64,000 nt of DNA from Pseudomonas sp. UYIF39. GTDB lineage: Bacteria > Pseudomonadota > Gammaproteobacteria > Pseudomonadales > Pseudomonadaceae. The notes beneath the pieces were generated by a model. That model was not told the DNA's origin. It worked only from the letters and a program-made list of their open reading frames with translations, and did not search any database. Positions 8,082 through 15,724 of the stretch are shown here, piece by piece. The translations under genes were made by a program, and so were the position numbers. The DNA lies in assembly GCF_029963765.1 (NCBI RefSeq), contig NZ_JALBYU010000003.1, positions 248,001 through 312,000 on the forward strand, read 5' to 3'. The stretch's first letter is position 1; each line of letters starts with the position of its first letter.

Positions 8082-8906
8082 ATGGACAGCAGCAAAAACT
8101 GGCGTGAAGAACTTTACGTCATGATTTTCCAGAGCGACACAGTGGCCGGTCGGCGCTTCGACGGCATCCTGCTGTTGATCATCCTCGCCAGTATTGTGAT
8201 CGTGATGCTCGACAGCATCGACGCGGTTCACCAGAACTACGCCAACCTGCTGGCGTACATCGAGTGGGGCTTCACCGTCATCTTCGCCATCGAATACGGT
8301 CTGCGCCTGTACTGCTCGCCCAAGCCGTTGCGCTATGCCTTCAGCTTCTATGGACTGGTGGATTTGCTGGCTATCGTGCCCGGCATTCTTGCGCTGTATT
8401 ACGCTGATGCACAGTACCTGCTGATTATCCGGATCATTCGGATGCTGCGGATCTTCCGCGTACTCAAGCTCGGCCCGTACCTCAAACAAGCCAACTACCT
8501 GATGTCCGCATTGCACGGTAGCAAGCAGAAGATCGTGGTGTTTCTGGTCAGCGTCTGCACCCTGGTGACGGTGTTCGGCACGCTGATGTACGTGATCGAG
8601 GGCCCGGAGCACGGCTTTACCAGCATTCCCAAAGGCATCTATTGGGCTATCGTCACGCTGACCACCGTGGGCTTCGGCGACATCGTGCCGAAGACGCCGC
8701 TGGGTCAGGTGGTTTCGTCGCTGGTGATGATCACCGGTTACTCGATCATCGCTGTGCCGACGGGGATTTTTACTGCCGAACTGGCCAACGCCATGCGTGG
8801 TGAGCAACTGCAACAAGACTGCCCGGTGTGCCAGAAAAATAGCCACGAACATGGGGCGGCGTTCTGCTCTCGCTGCGGCAACGCGTTGTTCAAGAAACTG
8901 GAATAA
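8082..8906 (+). CDS. voltage-gated-type potassium channel with C-terminal zinc ribbon
   Basis: This 274-residue protein is a six-helix ion channel of the inner membrane. The voltage-sensor-like helix is rich in Arg (IIRIIRMLRIFRVLKL, 115-130) and the selectivity filter TTVGFGD is at 194-200, which indicates K+ selectivity. After the last pore helix comes a short tail with CPVCQKN...FCSRCGNAL, giving four Cys at 247, 250, 262 and 265 that look like a zinc ribbon. It follows the urea transporter by 21 bp and could share its transcript. Assignment to a K+ channel is firm; voltage dependence and the role of the tail are inference. Confidence 0.9.
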   Translation: MDSSKNWREELYVMIFQSDTVAGRRFDGILLLIILASIVIVMLDSIDAVHQNYANLLAYIEWGFTVIFAIEYGLRLYCSPKPLRYAFSFYGLVDLLAIVPGILALYYADAQYLLIIRIIRMLRIFRVLKLGPYLKQANYLMSALHGSKQKIVVFLVSVCTLVTVFGTLMYVIEGPEHGFTSIPKGIYWAIVTLTTVGFGDIVPKTPLGQVVSSLVMITGYSIIAVPTGIFTAELANAMRGEQLQQDCPVCQKNSHEHGAAFCSRCGNALFKKLE

Positions 8907-8924
8907 GCACAGAGTTTTTTAATC

Positions 8925-8954
8925 TTTAAAGGACTATGCGCGCCCCGCTATAGT
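8925..8954 (+). promoter_or_regulatory. possible sigma-70 promoter for the sulfate-binding protein gene
   Basis: A TATAGT at 8949-8954 resembles a -10 box, with a weak TTTAAA 18 bases upstream as -35. It lies 55 bp before the sbp start. Sulfate-starvation genes often have a poor -35 and depend on CysB; no CysB site could be defined by eye. Confidence 0.3.
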
Positions 8955-9009
8955 CGCTGGCAAATAGCCTCACTTTTCAATAAAAACTGTTTAGAACAAG
9001 GAATGCGCA

Positions 9010-10008
9010 GTGAAAAAACTCTTTGGCGCCTCACTTCTGGCCGCTGGTCTGGCTCTGTCCAGCGTGGCCCAGGCCGCACCGACCCTGCTTAACGTTTCCT
9101 ACGACGTGATGCGCGATTTCTACAAGGACTACAACACTGCCTTCCAGAAACACTGGCAAGCCGAGCACAACGAAAACATCACCCTGCAGATGTCCTTCGG
9201 CGGCTCCAGCAAACAGGCGCGTTCGGTAATCGATGGCCTGCCGGCTGACGTCATCACCATGAACATGGCCACCGACATCAACGCCCTGGCGGACAACGGC
9301 AAACTGGTTCCGGACAACTGGGTTACCCGCCTGCCGAACAACAGCGCGCCGTTCACCTCGGCCACCGTGTTCATCGTCCGCAAAGGCAACCCGAAAGCCC
9401 TGAAAGACTGGCCCGACCTGCTCAAGGACGGCGTGCAGGTGATCGTGCCAAACCCGAAAACGTCGGGTAACGGCCGCTACACCTACCTCTCGGCCTGGGG
9501 TTATGTGCTGAAAAACGGTGGTGACGAAAGCAAAGCCAAAGACTTCGTCGGCAAGCTATTCAAACAAGCGCCGGTGCTCGACACCGGTGGCCGCGCAGCC
9601 ACTACGACCTTCATGACCAACCAGATTGGTGACGTGCTGGTGACCTTCGAAAACGAAGCGGAAATGATTGCCCGTGAGTTTGGTCGTGATCAGTTTGAAG
9701 TGATCTACCCAAGTGTTTCCGCTGAAGCTGAGCCGCCAGTGTCGGTGGTCGACAAAACAGTCGAGAAGAAAGGCACTCGCGCTGCTGCCGAGGAATATTT
9801 GAAGTACCTGTGGTCGCCGGAAGGTCAGGAGATTGCTGCGGCGAACTACCTGCGTCCGCGTGATCCGGCGGTGCTGGCCAAGTACACCGATCGTTTCCCG
9901 AAAGTGGATTTCCTGTCGGTGGAGAAGACCTTTGGTGACTGGCGGACTGTGCAGAAGACTCACTTCAATGATGGTGGGATCTTTGATCAGATCTACAGCG
10001 GTCAGTAA
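9010..10008 (+). CDS. sbp: periplasmic sulfate-binding protein of the sulfate ABC transporter
   Basis: The 332-residue product starts with a signal peptide (MKKLFGASLLAAGLALSS..AQA) cleaved near residue 22. The mature protein has the Sbp/CysP family features LLNVSYDVMRDFYKDYN, MSFGGSSKQARSV and NPKTSGNGRYTYL, which form the sulfate-binding site. It would deliver sulfate to the CysTWA membrane transporter. The start codon is GTG at 9010, with aagga 8 bases upstream. No cysT, cysW or cysA genes are next to it, so it is an orphan binding protein here, and a strong terminator follows immediately. Confidence 0.95.
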   Translation: MKKLFGASLLAAGLALSSVAQAAPTLLNVSYDVMRDFYKDYNTAFQKHWQAEHNENITLQMSFGGSSKQARSVIDGLPADVITMNMATDINALADNGKLVPDNWVTRLPNNSAPFTSATVFIVRKGNPKALKDWPDLLKDGVQVIVPNPKTSGNGRYTYLSAWGYVLKNGGDESKAKDFVGKLFKQAPVLDTGGRAATTTFMTNQIGDVLVTFENEAEMIAREFGRDQFEVIYPSVSAEAEPPVSVVDKTVEKKGTRAAAEEYLKYLWSPEGQEIAAANYLRPRDPAVLAKYTDRFPKVDFLSVEKTFGDWRTVQKTHFNDGGIFDQIYSGQ

Positions 10009-10023
10009 TTCCTGAGCCCCACG

Positions 10024-10054
10024 AAAAAGGCGACCTGAGAAGGTCGCCTTTTTT
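10024..10054 (+). terminator. intrinsic terminator after sbp
   Basis: A perfect 13-bp stem (10024-10036 with 10041-10053) with a GAGA loop is flanked by A5 on the left and a T6 run on the right. It starts 16 bp after the sbp stop codon. Confidence 0.9.
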
Positions 10055-10069
10055 GTTCACTGAAGATCC

Positions 10070-10163
10070 CCTGTGGGAGCGAGCTTGCTCGCGATGGCAT
10101 TGGTTTATTCGACAAATTTGTTGCCTGACACTCCGCTATCGCGAGCAAGCTCGCTCCCACAGG
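10070..10163. repeat. paired REP palindrome (GTGGGAGCGAGC class)
   Basis: Perfect 26-bp inverted arms at 10070-10095 and 10138-10163 are separated by a 42-bp A/T-richer spacer. The element lies between the convergent ends of sbp and the 10179 gene. Confidence 0.9.
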
Positions 10164-10178
10164 GTTTGCGCCAAGCAG

Positions 10179-10808
10179 TTACATTGGTGGAGTCGCGCCA
10201 TCCTTGCCGGCCGAAATCGATTGCGCAGTCAGAGTCCCGTCAGCACTTTGGGTCACAAACGTCACGATCTTCACGCCCACCTTCAGCAAGCTGCGATCCC
10301 CCGGCACCAGGTTCACGATCGGCACATCCTCCGGCACCAGAATCTTCTGCTGACCGCCCTTGTAATTGACGGTCAAAACCCGCCCATTGCTGACAACGAG
10401 ATCGCCCACGCTGCCATTGGTCATGCTACTGCCCTTCGCCAAATCAAACGGCCGATGTCCGTCGCCGCTGCCGGCCAGTTCTGGCGCAAAGACGTGGACT
10501 TCCAGTGCCTTGAGGGTTCCGTCCTCCTGCGGAATGGCAGCCGAACCGATGTAGCTGCCGGGTTTGATGTCTTCGATATTGGCCAACGTAACGGCGCGGA
10601 CTTTGGTGTCCTTGGTCAGGTTGATCACTACGTTTTCACCACTGTTGACGTGTACTTTCAGCATGTCGGGGCTGACCCCGGTGATCTCGCCGCGAACGCC
10701 GATGCGCATGCCCGGCGCGTCGGCAGCCTGGGCAAGACCTGCCGTGAACAAGCCGATCAAGGTAACCACTGAAGCGCCGCGAATCAGGTGACGAAACATC
10801 GCATTCAT
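10179..10808 (-). CDS. exported protein of unknown function, DUF5666-like
   Basis: This 209-residue protein has an N-terminal signal peptide (hydrophobic stretch LIRGASVVTLIGLFTAG ending AQA near residue 28) and then a beta-rich region. It looks like two repeats of a small barrel: one around GVRGEITGVSPDMLKVHV (38-55) and another around GDLVVSNGRVLTVNYKGG (133-150). That layout resembles DUF5666 proteins, periplasmic proteins of unknown role. A ribosome site (ggaagg) stands 7 bases before the ATG at 10808; a second ATG three codons later is possible. It is transcribed alone, away from the MFS gene. No function can be assigned. Confidence 0.7.
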   Translation of the reverse strand: MNAMFRHLIRGASVVTLIGLFTAGLAQAADAPGMRIGVRGEITGVSPDMLKVHVNSGENVVINLTKDTKVRAVTLANIEDIKPGSYIGSAAIPQEDGTLKALEVHVFAPELAGSGDGHRPFDLAKGSSMTNGSVGDLVVSNGRVLTVNYKGGQQKILVPEDVPIVNLVPGDRSLLKVGVKIVTFVTQSADGTLTAQSISAGKDGATPPM

Positions 10809-11043
10809 GGAAGTGCCTTCCGGTTATGAAACGTGAGGAGAGAACATAAGCACGCTATCGAACAGGATGTAAGTGAATGTATCATCGGATCTCACTGTTT
10901 TGACGCAAGGTTCATCGACGGACATCACACACGTCCGACACTCATTCCGCAAAGGAATGATTGCTATCACTCCAAGCCCTCTTCTGCCCATTCCGATAGC
11001 CCTTTAGCCTGCACGCATTCTCTTTTGCTCAGCGAGACCCGTT

Positions 11044-12249
11044 ATGAACCCAGTGACCCAAGTGCCCCAGGGCACCGCGACAATGACCCGAGGCATGGTG
11101 CTGCTATTCGCCTTCTGCTGCGGCGCCATCGTTGCCAACATTTACTACGCCCAACCGATCATCGGCCTGATCGCGCCGGACATCGGCCTGACCAGCACCA
11201 TGGCCAGCCTGATCGTTTCGCTGACCCAGATCGGTTATGCACTGGGGCTGTTTTTCCTGGTGCCGCTGGGTGATTTGCTGGAAAACCGCCGCTTGATGAT
11301 CATCACGACCGTGGTGGCGATTGCCAGCCTGCTGGGCGCTGCGTTCACCGATCAGCCAAATGTGTTTTTGCTGATCTCATTGCTGGTGGGTTTCAGTTCG
11401 GTGTCGGTGCAAATCCTGATTCCGCTGGCTGCACATTTGGCACCGGAAGAGTCTCGCGGGCGAGTGGTCGGCGGGATCATGGGCGGTTTGCTGCTGGGGA
11501 TTCTGTTGGCGCGACCGGTGTCCAGCGTGGTGGCTGACCACTTCGGCTGGCGCGCGATGTTTGTGATTGCGGCGGTGTTGATGGCGGCGATCAGCATCGT
11601 GCTGGCGCTGACGATTCCCAAGCGCCAGCCTGACCACAGCGCCTCTTATGGTCAGTTGCTGGGCTCTCTATGGACCCTGTTGCGTCAACAACCGGTGTTG
11701 CGTCAGCGCGCGTTTTACCAAGGGTGCATGTTCGCCACTTTCAGCCTGTTCTGGACCGCCGTGCCGCTGGAACTGGCGCGCAATCATGGCCTGTCGCAAA
11801 CTCAGATCGCGATCTTCGCTCTGGTCGGGGCCATCGGCGCCATCGCCGCCCCCATTGCCGGTCGACTGGCCGATGCCGGCCACACCCGCATCGCTTCACT
11901 GCTGGCCCTGCTGTTCGCCAGCCTGAGCTTCCTGCCCGCGTTCATCCATCCGGTCTACAGCGTTATCGGCCTCGCCGTCACCGGCGTGGTGCTCGACTTC
12001 TGCGTGCAGATGAACATGGTCCTTGGCCAACGCGCGGTCTACGCCCTCGACGCCAAAAGCCGCAGCCGCCTGAATGCGCTGTACATGACCAGCATCTTCA
12101 TCGGTGGCGCATTTGGTTCTTCGGTGGCCAGCGCAGTGTATGAACACGGCGGCTGGTTGTGGATCGTGATTGTGGGTAGCGCGTTTCCGCTGTTGGCGTT
12201 GTTGCGGTTCTTGAGTGTTTCGCAGAGGCGTTCGTTGGCCACGGCATAG
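11044..12249 (+). CDS. MFS transporter, drug/metabolite exporter type
   Basis: The 401-residue protein has the twelve-helix pattern of the major facilitator superfamily. The early sequence ANIYYAQPIIGLIAPD and the loop motif LGDLLENRRLMI (residues 76-87) match motif A of proton-coupled exporters of the DHA1 type, and a second such loop, AGRLADAGHTRIA, follows in the C-terminal half. The substrate cannot be told from the sequence. It diverges from the 10179 gene over a 235-bp spacer containing A/T-rich sequence but no clear operator. A later ATG at 11083 is an alternative start. Confidence 0.88.
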   Translation: MNPVTQVPQGTATMTRGMVLLFAFCCGAIVANIYYAQPIIGLIAPDIGLTSTMASLIVSLTQIGYALGLFFLVPLGDLLENRRLMIITTVVAIASLLGAAFTDQPNVFLLISLLVGFSSVSVQILIPLAAHLAPEESRGRVVGGIMGGLLLGILLARPVSSVVADHFGWRAMFVIAAVLMAAISIVLALTIPKRQPDHSASYGQLLGSLWTLLRQQPVLRQRAFYQGCMFATFSLFWTAVPLELARNHGLSQTQIAIFALVGAIGAIAAPIAGRLADAGHTRIASLLALLFASLSFLPAFIHPVYSVIGLAVTGVVLDFCVQMNMVLGQRAVYALDAKSRSRLNALYMTSIFIGGAFGSSVASAVYEHGGWLWIVIVGSAFPLLALLRFLSVSQRRSLATA

Positions 12250-12308
12250 ACCACCAATAGCTTCGCGGGCATGGTCAGGCGCTCGCGAAGAGATGGACTG
12301 GATATCAC

Positions 12309-12713
12309 TCAGTGCCGAACCAACTTCTCCATCGCCGCATCTGCCAGAAAGGAAGAGCGGCTTTTGACATTGTGCTCACGCACATAACGATCGATACGCT
12401 GAATCACATAGCCGGGCAGCGTCACATTGACCTTCTCGGTTTTGCCCATGTACGGCGCGATGTCCAGCTCCAGCATTCCCCAGCCCATGTCGGCAAAGTC
12501 CGGATTGCCACGGTGGGACACAGCAGAGGTAGGCATGGGAATTGACTCCCCGTCAGCCGCAATCTCCTGAAGCATGATGTGGGCAATCTCGACCGCCGCG
12601 TTGTAGGCGTCTTCAAACGTATCCCCAGCCGTTACGGCACCTGGAATATCGGGGATCTGGATACCGATAGCGGTGTTCTCGTCGCCCCACTCGATACAGA
12701 TTGGATATTGCAT
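12309..12713 (-). CDS. hicB: HicB-family antitoxin with ribbon-helix-helix domain
   Basis: This 134-residue protein joins a HicB-like partial RNase H fold (GIQIPDIPGAVTAGDTFEDA near 16-35, then a helix AAVEIAHIML) to a C-terminal ribbon-helix-helix domain (VNVTLPGYVIQRIDRYVREH near 95-114). It should bind and neutralise HicA and repress the operon through the RHH domain. The start at 12713 gives MQYPICIEWG and overlaps the hicA stop by one base (TAATG), as in coupled toxin-antitoxin operons. An in-frame start 33 bases upstream would sit inside hicA and is not favoured. Confidence 0.92.
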   Translation of the reverse strand: MQYPICIEWGDENTAIGIQIPDIPGAVTAGDTFEDAYNAAVEIAHIMLQEIAADGESIPMPTSAVSHRGNPDFADMGWGMLELDIAPYMGKTEKVNVTLPGYVIQRIDRYVREHNVKSRSSFLADAAMEKLVRH

Positions 12714-12928
12714 TATGAATCTCCTGCGTAACTGGCTCCCGGGCAATACAACCCGGCGCGCCTCCTGATGCTTTTGACCGTCCCGATAGGCAAATCCTTT
12801 TTCGGATGGGGGACGGGTATCGTGTACGGGTTATATCGGTGTTTGAAGAGATGATGACTGCCGGCAATCCGATCCATTATCCAGCCGGCCTCCTCCAACT
12901 CCTTGATCAATAGCCTGCTCTGCACCAC
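12713..12928 (-). CDS. hicA: HicA-family mRNA interferase toxin
   Basis: The 71-residue protein matches HicA: an initial helix with LIKELEEAGW, the catalytic-His strand GSHHLFKH (residues 23-30) and the conserved PHPKKDLPIGTVKSI near 41-55. It would cleave mRNA when freed from HicB. All key residues appear intact, so the pair is probably functional. The annotated GTG at 12928 is only 3 bases from the AGGAGG site; the next GTG at 12925 has 6-base spacing and may be the true start. An imperfect dyad at about 12954-12976 (AAAGTAAC.../GTTATCTTT) upstream could be the autoregulatory operator. Confidence 0.92.
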   Translation of the reverse strand: MVQSRLLIKELEEAGWIMDRIAGSHHLFKHRYNPYTIPVPHPKKDLPIGTVKSIRRRAGLYCPGASYAGDS

Positions 12929-13205
12929 TTGCCTCCTTGCTCAGGCCCAAACAAAAGTAACCCTAGAGTTATCTTTACTCAAGCACAAAAATCCGCAACG
13001 CGACGCTCGGTTGTTTTACAGAGTGTGATTGCGGGCGGCGGCATTCTTCCCAGGTATGAATAATTTCGCTCAGCCTGGTTCGCTACGCCGAGGTCAACCC
13101 GGATTACACTCACCGTCTTGAGCCTGACGCGATGCTGGATGCGATTCGCGGCTGAACCGATCAAATGCCGCCTGACCCGCGGCATGTTCTTTCAAGGAGT
13201 GTGCA
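12929..13205. other. intergenic region with hicA promoter and a possible gene remnant
   Basis: The first part upstream of hicA carries the AGGAGG ribosome site and an A/T-rich dyad (about 12954-12976). On the plus strand, 13060-13155 encodes an uninterrupted 31-residue tail (including LVRYAEVNPDYTHRLEPDAM) that ends at a TGA and has coding-like composition but no start. It may be the C-terminal remnant of a lost gene. Nothing else was recognised. Confidence 0.35.
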
Positions 13206-13925
13206 ATGACCCGACGTACCTTTCTCATCACCGGCGCCAGCAAAGGCATCGGCCGCGCGGTCGCCGAGCACCTGGACCGCGCGGGTCATCGGGTGGTCGG
13301 AATCGCTCGATCGCCCGACCTGAGCTTTCCCGGCATTCTGTTTCCGCTGGATCTGAGCGACAGGGCACTGACTCAGGAAGTGCTGGCGGATCTGGCCAGG
13401 ACCTATGAGTTCGACGGACTGGTGAATAACGTCGGTCTGGTGCGCCCGCAGGTGCTGGGGGAAATCGACCTCGACACGTTCGACGACGTGATGCGGGTCA
13501 ACCTGCATTCGGCGTTGCAGGCCACTCAGGCACTGCTACCGAACATGCGCGCCAAGGCCTGGGGTCGGGTAGTGAACATTTCCAGCCTGACTGTGCTGGG
13601 TATTACGCAGCGCACCGCCTACGCGGCAGCTAAAGCGGCGTTGATCAGCTTCACGCGATCCTGGGCGTTGGAGCTGGCACAAACCGGCGTAACAGTGAAC
13701 GCCGTGGCCCCGGGACCGACCGAAACCGAACTGTTTCGCGCCAACAATCCGCCGGGCAGCGAAGGTGAAGCGCGGTATCTGGCCGGCGTGCCGATGGGGC
13801 GGTTGGGGCAACCGCAGGAGATCGCCGCGGCGATTGCGTTTTTGTTGTCCGAGCAGAGCGGGTTTATCACCGGGCAAACCTTGTTTGTCGACGGTGGGTC
13901 CTCGATAGGTAAAGCCACGTTTTAA
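13206..13925 (+). CDS. SDR-family NAD(P)-dependent oxidoreductase
   Basis: This 239-residue classical short-chain dehydrogenase has the cofactor motif TGASKGIG at residues 9-16, NNVG near 78-81 and the catalytic Ser-Tyr-Lys set, with Tyr and Lys in YAAAK (about 139-143) and the Ser in NISSLTV before it. PGPTETELF and the C-terminal GQTLFVDGG are typical of the FabG-like branch. Asp rather than a basic residue does not allow a safe NAD/NADP choice. A ribosome site (aagga) precedes the ATG. The gene is followed by a REP pair and a LysR regulator, possibly its regulator; the substrate is unknown. Confidence 0.88.
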   Translation: MTRRTFLITGASKGIGRAVAEHLDRAGHRVVGIARSPDLSFPGILFPLDLSDRALTQEVLADLARTYEFDGLVNNVGLVRPQVLGEIDLDTFDDVMRVNLHSALQATQALLPNMRAKAWGRVVNISSLTVLGITQRTAYAAAKAALISFTRSWALELAQTGVTVNAVAPGPTETELFRANNPPGSEGEARYLAGVPMGRLGQPQEIAAAIAFLLSEQSGFITGQTLFVDGGSSIGKATF

Positions 13926-13943
13926 CCGACAACCCAAATCCCC

Positions 13944-14032
13944 TGTGGGAGCGAGCTTGCTCGCGATGACTAACTGTCAGCCACATCGATATTGGATGTG
14001 CCGCCATCATCGCGAGCAAGCTCGCTCCCACA
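13944..14032. repeat. paired REP palindrome (GTGGGAGCGAGC class)
   Basis: Perfect 26-bp inverted arms lie at 13944-13969 and 14007-14032. The element fills the gap between the SDR and LysR genes and ends 40 bp before the LysR start codon. Confidence 0.9.
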
Positions 14033-14072
14033 AGGGATCTCAACAGTATTCAGAATTGAAGAAGGACTGTAG

Positions 14073-14960
14073 ATGGACCGCCTCGGTGCAATGGAAACCT
14101 TCGTCTACGTGGTGGAAACCGGTTCGTTTTCCGCCGCTGCCCGGCGCTTGAATATCGGCCAGCCCGCCGTCTCGAAAGCCATCGCGCATTTGGAGGCGCG
14201 CCTCGCGGTCAAGCTGCTGTTGCGCTCGACCCGAGGCCTGACACCCACCGAAGCTGGCCTGGCCTTTTTCGAACGCGCCAAGCGTGCCATCGAAGAAGCG
14301 GACGAGGCTGACAATGCCGCTCGCGGTGCCGCCAGCGGCCTGACCGGCAACCTGCGCATCTGCGCCGCCGTGACCTTTGGCCGGCTGCACATCGTTGCGC
14401 ACCTGGGGCCATTTCTCGATCAGAACCCGGGCCTGAACATCGATTTGATGCTGGACGATCGCAACGTCAATCTGGTGGAAGAAGGCGTCGACGTCGCCCT
14501 GCGCATGGGTGCCTTGAACGACTCCGGCCTCACCGCCCGCAAGATCGCCGAGTGTCGGCGCGTGGTGTTGGGCACGCCCGCCTATTTCGAAAAACACGGC
14601 GAGCCTGCCTGCCCTGCCGATCTGAGCAAACATCCTGCAATCGCCTACACCTTGGGTGGCGGTGCCAATTGGCAGTTCCGCAACGGGACAGATGATCAGT
14701 CAGTCATCATCAGCGGGCGAATCCGCGTCAACGCCGCCGAAGGTCTGCGTGCAGCCGTGCTCGCCCATCAAGGGCTAACCATGGCATCCGAATGGATGTT
14801 TGCACCGGAACTGGCCAGCGGCGCGGTCAGGGAAGTGATGAAGGATTGGACGTTGCCGAATCAGGACCTTTGGGCGGTGTTTCCCACCGGCAGGATGGCC
14901 AGCGCCAAGGCTCGGGCATTTGTGGAGTATGTGCAGGGGTTGCTGGCCAAGGAGGCCTGA
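14073..14960 (+). CDS. LysR-type transcriptional regulator
   Basis: The 295-residue protein has an N-terminal winged helix-turn-helix (METFVYVVETGSFSAAARRL, then GQPAVSKAIAHLEARL, residues 7-46) followed by TRGLTPTEAG, typical of LysR regulators. The rest is a periplasmic-binding-like effector domain starting near residue 90 (GNLRICAAVTFGR). It resembles the large group of single-domain-effector LysR proteins near dehydrogenase genes. The neighbouring SDR is upstream in the same orientation rather than divergent, so regulation of that gene is only a guess. Confidence 0.9.
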   Translation: MDRLGAMETFVYVVETGSFSAAARRLNIGQPAVSKAIAHLEARLAVKLLLRSTRGLTPTEAGLAFFERAKRAIEEADEADNAARGAASGLTGNLRICAAVTFGRLHIVAHLGPFLDQNPGLNIDLMLDDRNVNLVEEGVDVALRMGALNDSGLTARKIAECRRVVLGTPAYFEKHGEPACPADLSKHPAIAYTLGGGANWQFRNGTDDQSVIISGRIRVNAAEGLRAAVLAHQGLTMASEWMFAPELASGAVREVMKDWTLPNQDLWAVFPTGRMASAKARAFVEYVQGLLAKEA

Positions 14961-15043
14961 AACCTATTCGTTTCGTTTATTGCGATTTTCGTTTGATTCG
15001 AATAGCCTTCCAACATTGTTTTTTCAGAATGTCGGAAACCATC

Positions 15044-15511
15044 ATGTCGCCAGTCATCCATCCACCGATCAATCTACCCATGGAGCGTGAAGTACAGGCT
15101 GCTATCGAAGGCCAACGCGCTCTGGCTACCTACCTTGCCACTCAATTCGAAACTCAACACATCCAGATTTTCGACGAGCAGAACGAAGCTCACACTGTCG
15201 AATTGCCCACCTCAGCCCTCAGGTTGCTGGTCGACATTCTGGCTGAGCTGGCAGCGGGCAACGCCGTCAAAGTGGTCCCGGTTCACGCTGAATTGACCAC
15301 CCAGGAAGCCGCCGATCTGCTTAACGTCTCACGCCCTCACATGATCAAGCTGCTGGAATCCGGCGAATTGTCCTACCACAAAACCGGCAAGCACCGACGT
15401 GTGCGCTTTGCCGATTTGATGGACTATAAAAACCGGCGCGACACTGCCAGCGAGCAAGCAATGACGCTTCTCGCCGAGCAGGCACAAGCGTTAAGGACAG
15501 GATACGAGTGA
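15044..15511 (+). CDS. excisionase-type helix-turn-helix antitoxin (partner of a PIN toxin)
   Basis: This 155-residue protein ends with a MerR/excisionase-like DNA-binding domain: TTQEAADLLNVSRPHMIKLLESGEL, then a wing around KTGKHRRVRFADL (residues 86-127). The N-terminal half has the helix LPTSALRLLVDILAELAAGNAV. Proteins of this shape are antitoxins encoded just before a PIN-domain toxin. Here the next reading frame overlaps it by 4 bases (GTGA) and begins like such a toxin but is cut short, leaving this antitoxin without a working partner. An ATG 15 bases upstream (15029) is an alternative start. Confidence 0.8.
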   Translation: MSPVIHPPINLPMEREVQAAIEGQRALATYLATQFETQHIQIFDEQNEAHTVELPTSALRLLVDILAELAAGNAVKVVPVHAELTTQEAADLLNVSRPHMIKLLESGELSYHKTGKHRRVRFADLMDYKNRRDTASEQAMTLLAEQAQALRTGYE

Positions 15512-15567
15512 GGCACTCCTCTTTTACCGCTGTATATGACGCATGTGTTCTATACCCCGCGCCCCAG
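15508..15567 (+). pseudogene. truncated PIN-domain toxin remnant
   Basis: The frame starting at GTG 15508 encodes MRHSSFTAVYDACVLYPAP, the usual first 19 residues of a PIN-domain nuclease, including the first acidic active-site residue (Asp11 in VYDACVLYP). After residue 19 the frame runs into unrelated sequence and then straight through a paired REP element, so the remaining protein, including the other three acidic residues, is missing. The coupled start with the antitoxin shows this was once a complete toxin-antitoxin operon. Confidence 0.75.
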
Positions 15568-15585
15568 AGCTACGCAATCAAGATC

Positions 15586-15678
15586 AAAAGATCGCAGGCT
15601 TCGCCAGCTCCTACCCATACCCCCGCTGGTCCTTGTCGTACACGATCCTGTAGGAGCTGGCGAAGCCTGCGATCTTTT
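15586..15678. repeat. paired REP palindrome (GATCGCAGGCTTCGCC class)
   Basis: Perfect 29-bp inverted arms at 15586-15614 and 15650-15678 lie 19 bp downstream of where similarity to the PIN toxin ends. The outer ends (AAAAGATCGCAG) and inner ends (AGCTCCTAC) are shared with the element at 25196-25289. Confidence 0.9.
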
Positions 15679-15694
15679 CAGACGCCAAAAAGCA

Positions 15695-15720
15695 AAACGG
15701 CGATCCAAGGATCGCCGTTT
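15695..15720 (-). terminator. hairpin terminator after the lipoprotein gene
   Basis: A perfect 12-bp stem (15695-15706 with 15709-15720) lies 4 bp after the stop codon of the minus-strand lipoprotein gene. Read on the minus strand, the stem ends in GTTTTGCTTTTT, a moderate T-tract. Confidence 0.75.
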
Positions 15721-15724
15721 CTGT

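Noticed and set aside
10833..11273. Open frame upstream of and overlapping the MFS gene
   Set aside because: No ribosome site, no domain, and it overlaps the MFS gene in another frame.
12261..12293. CTTCGCG...CGCGAAG inverted repeat between the MFS and hicB gene ends
   Set aside because: The stem is short and the loop long; without a T-tract it is too weak to call a terminator or REP element.
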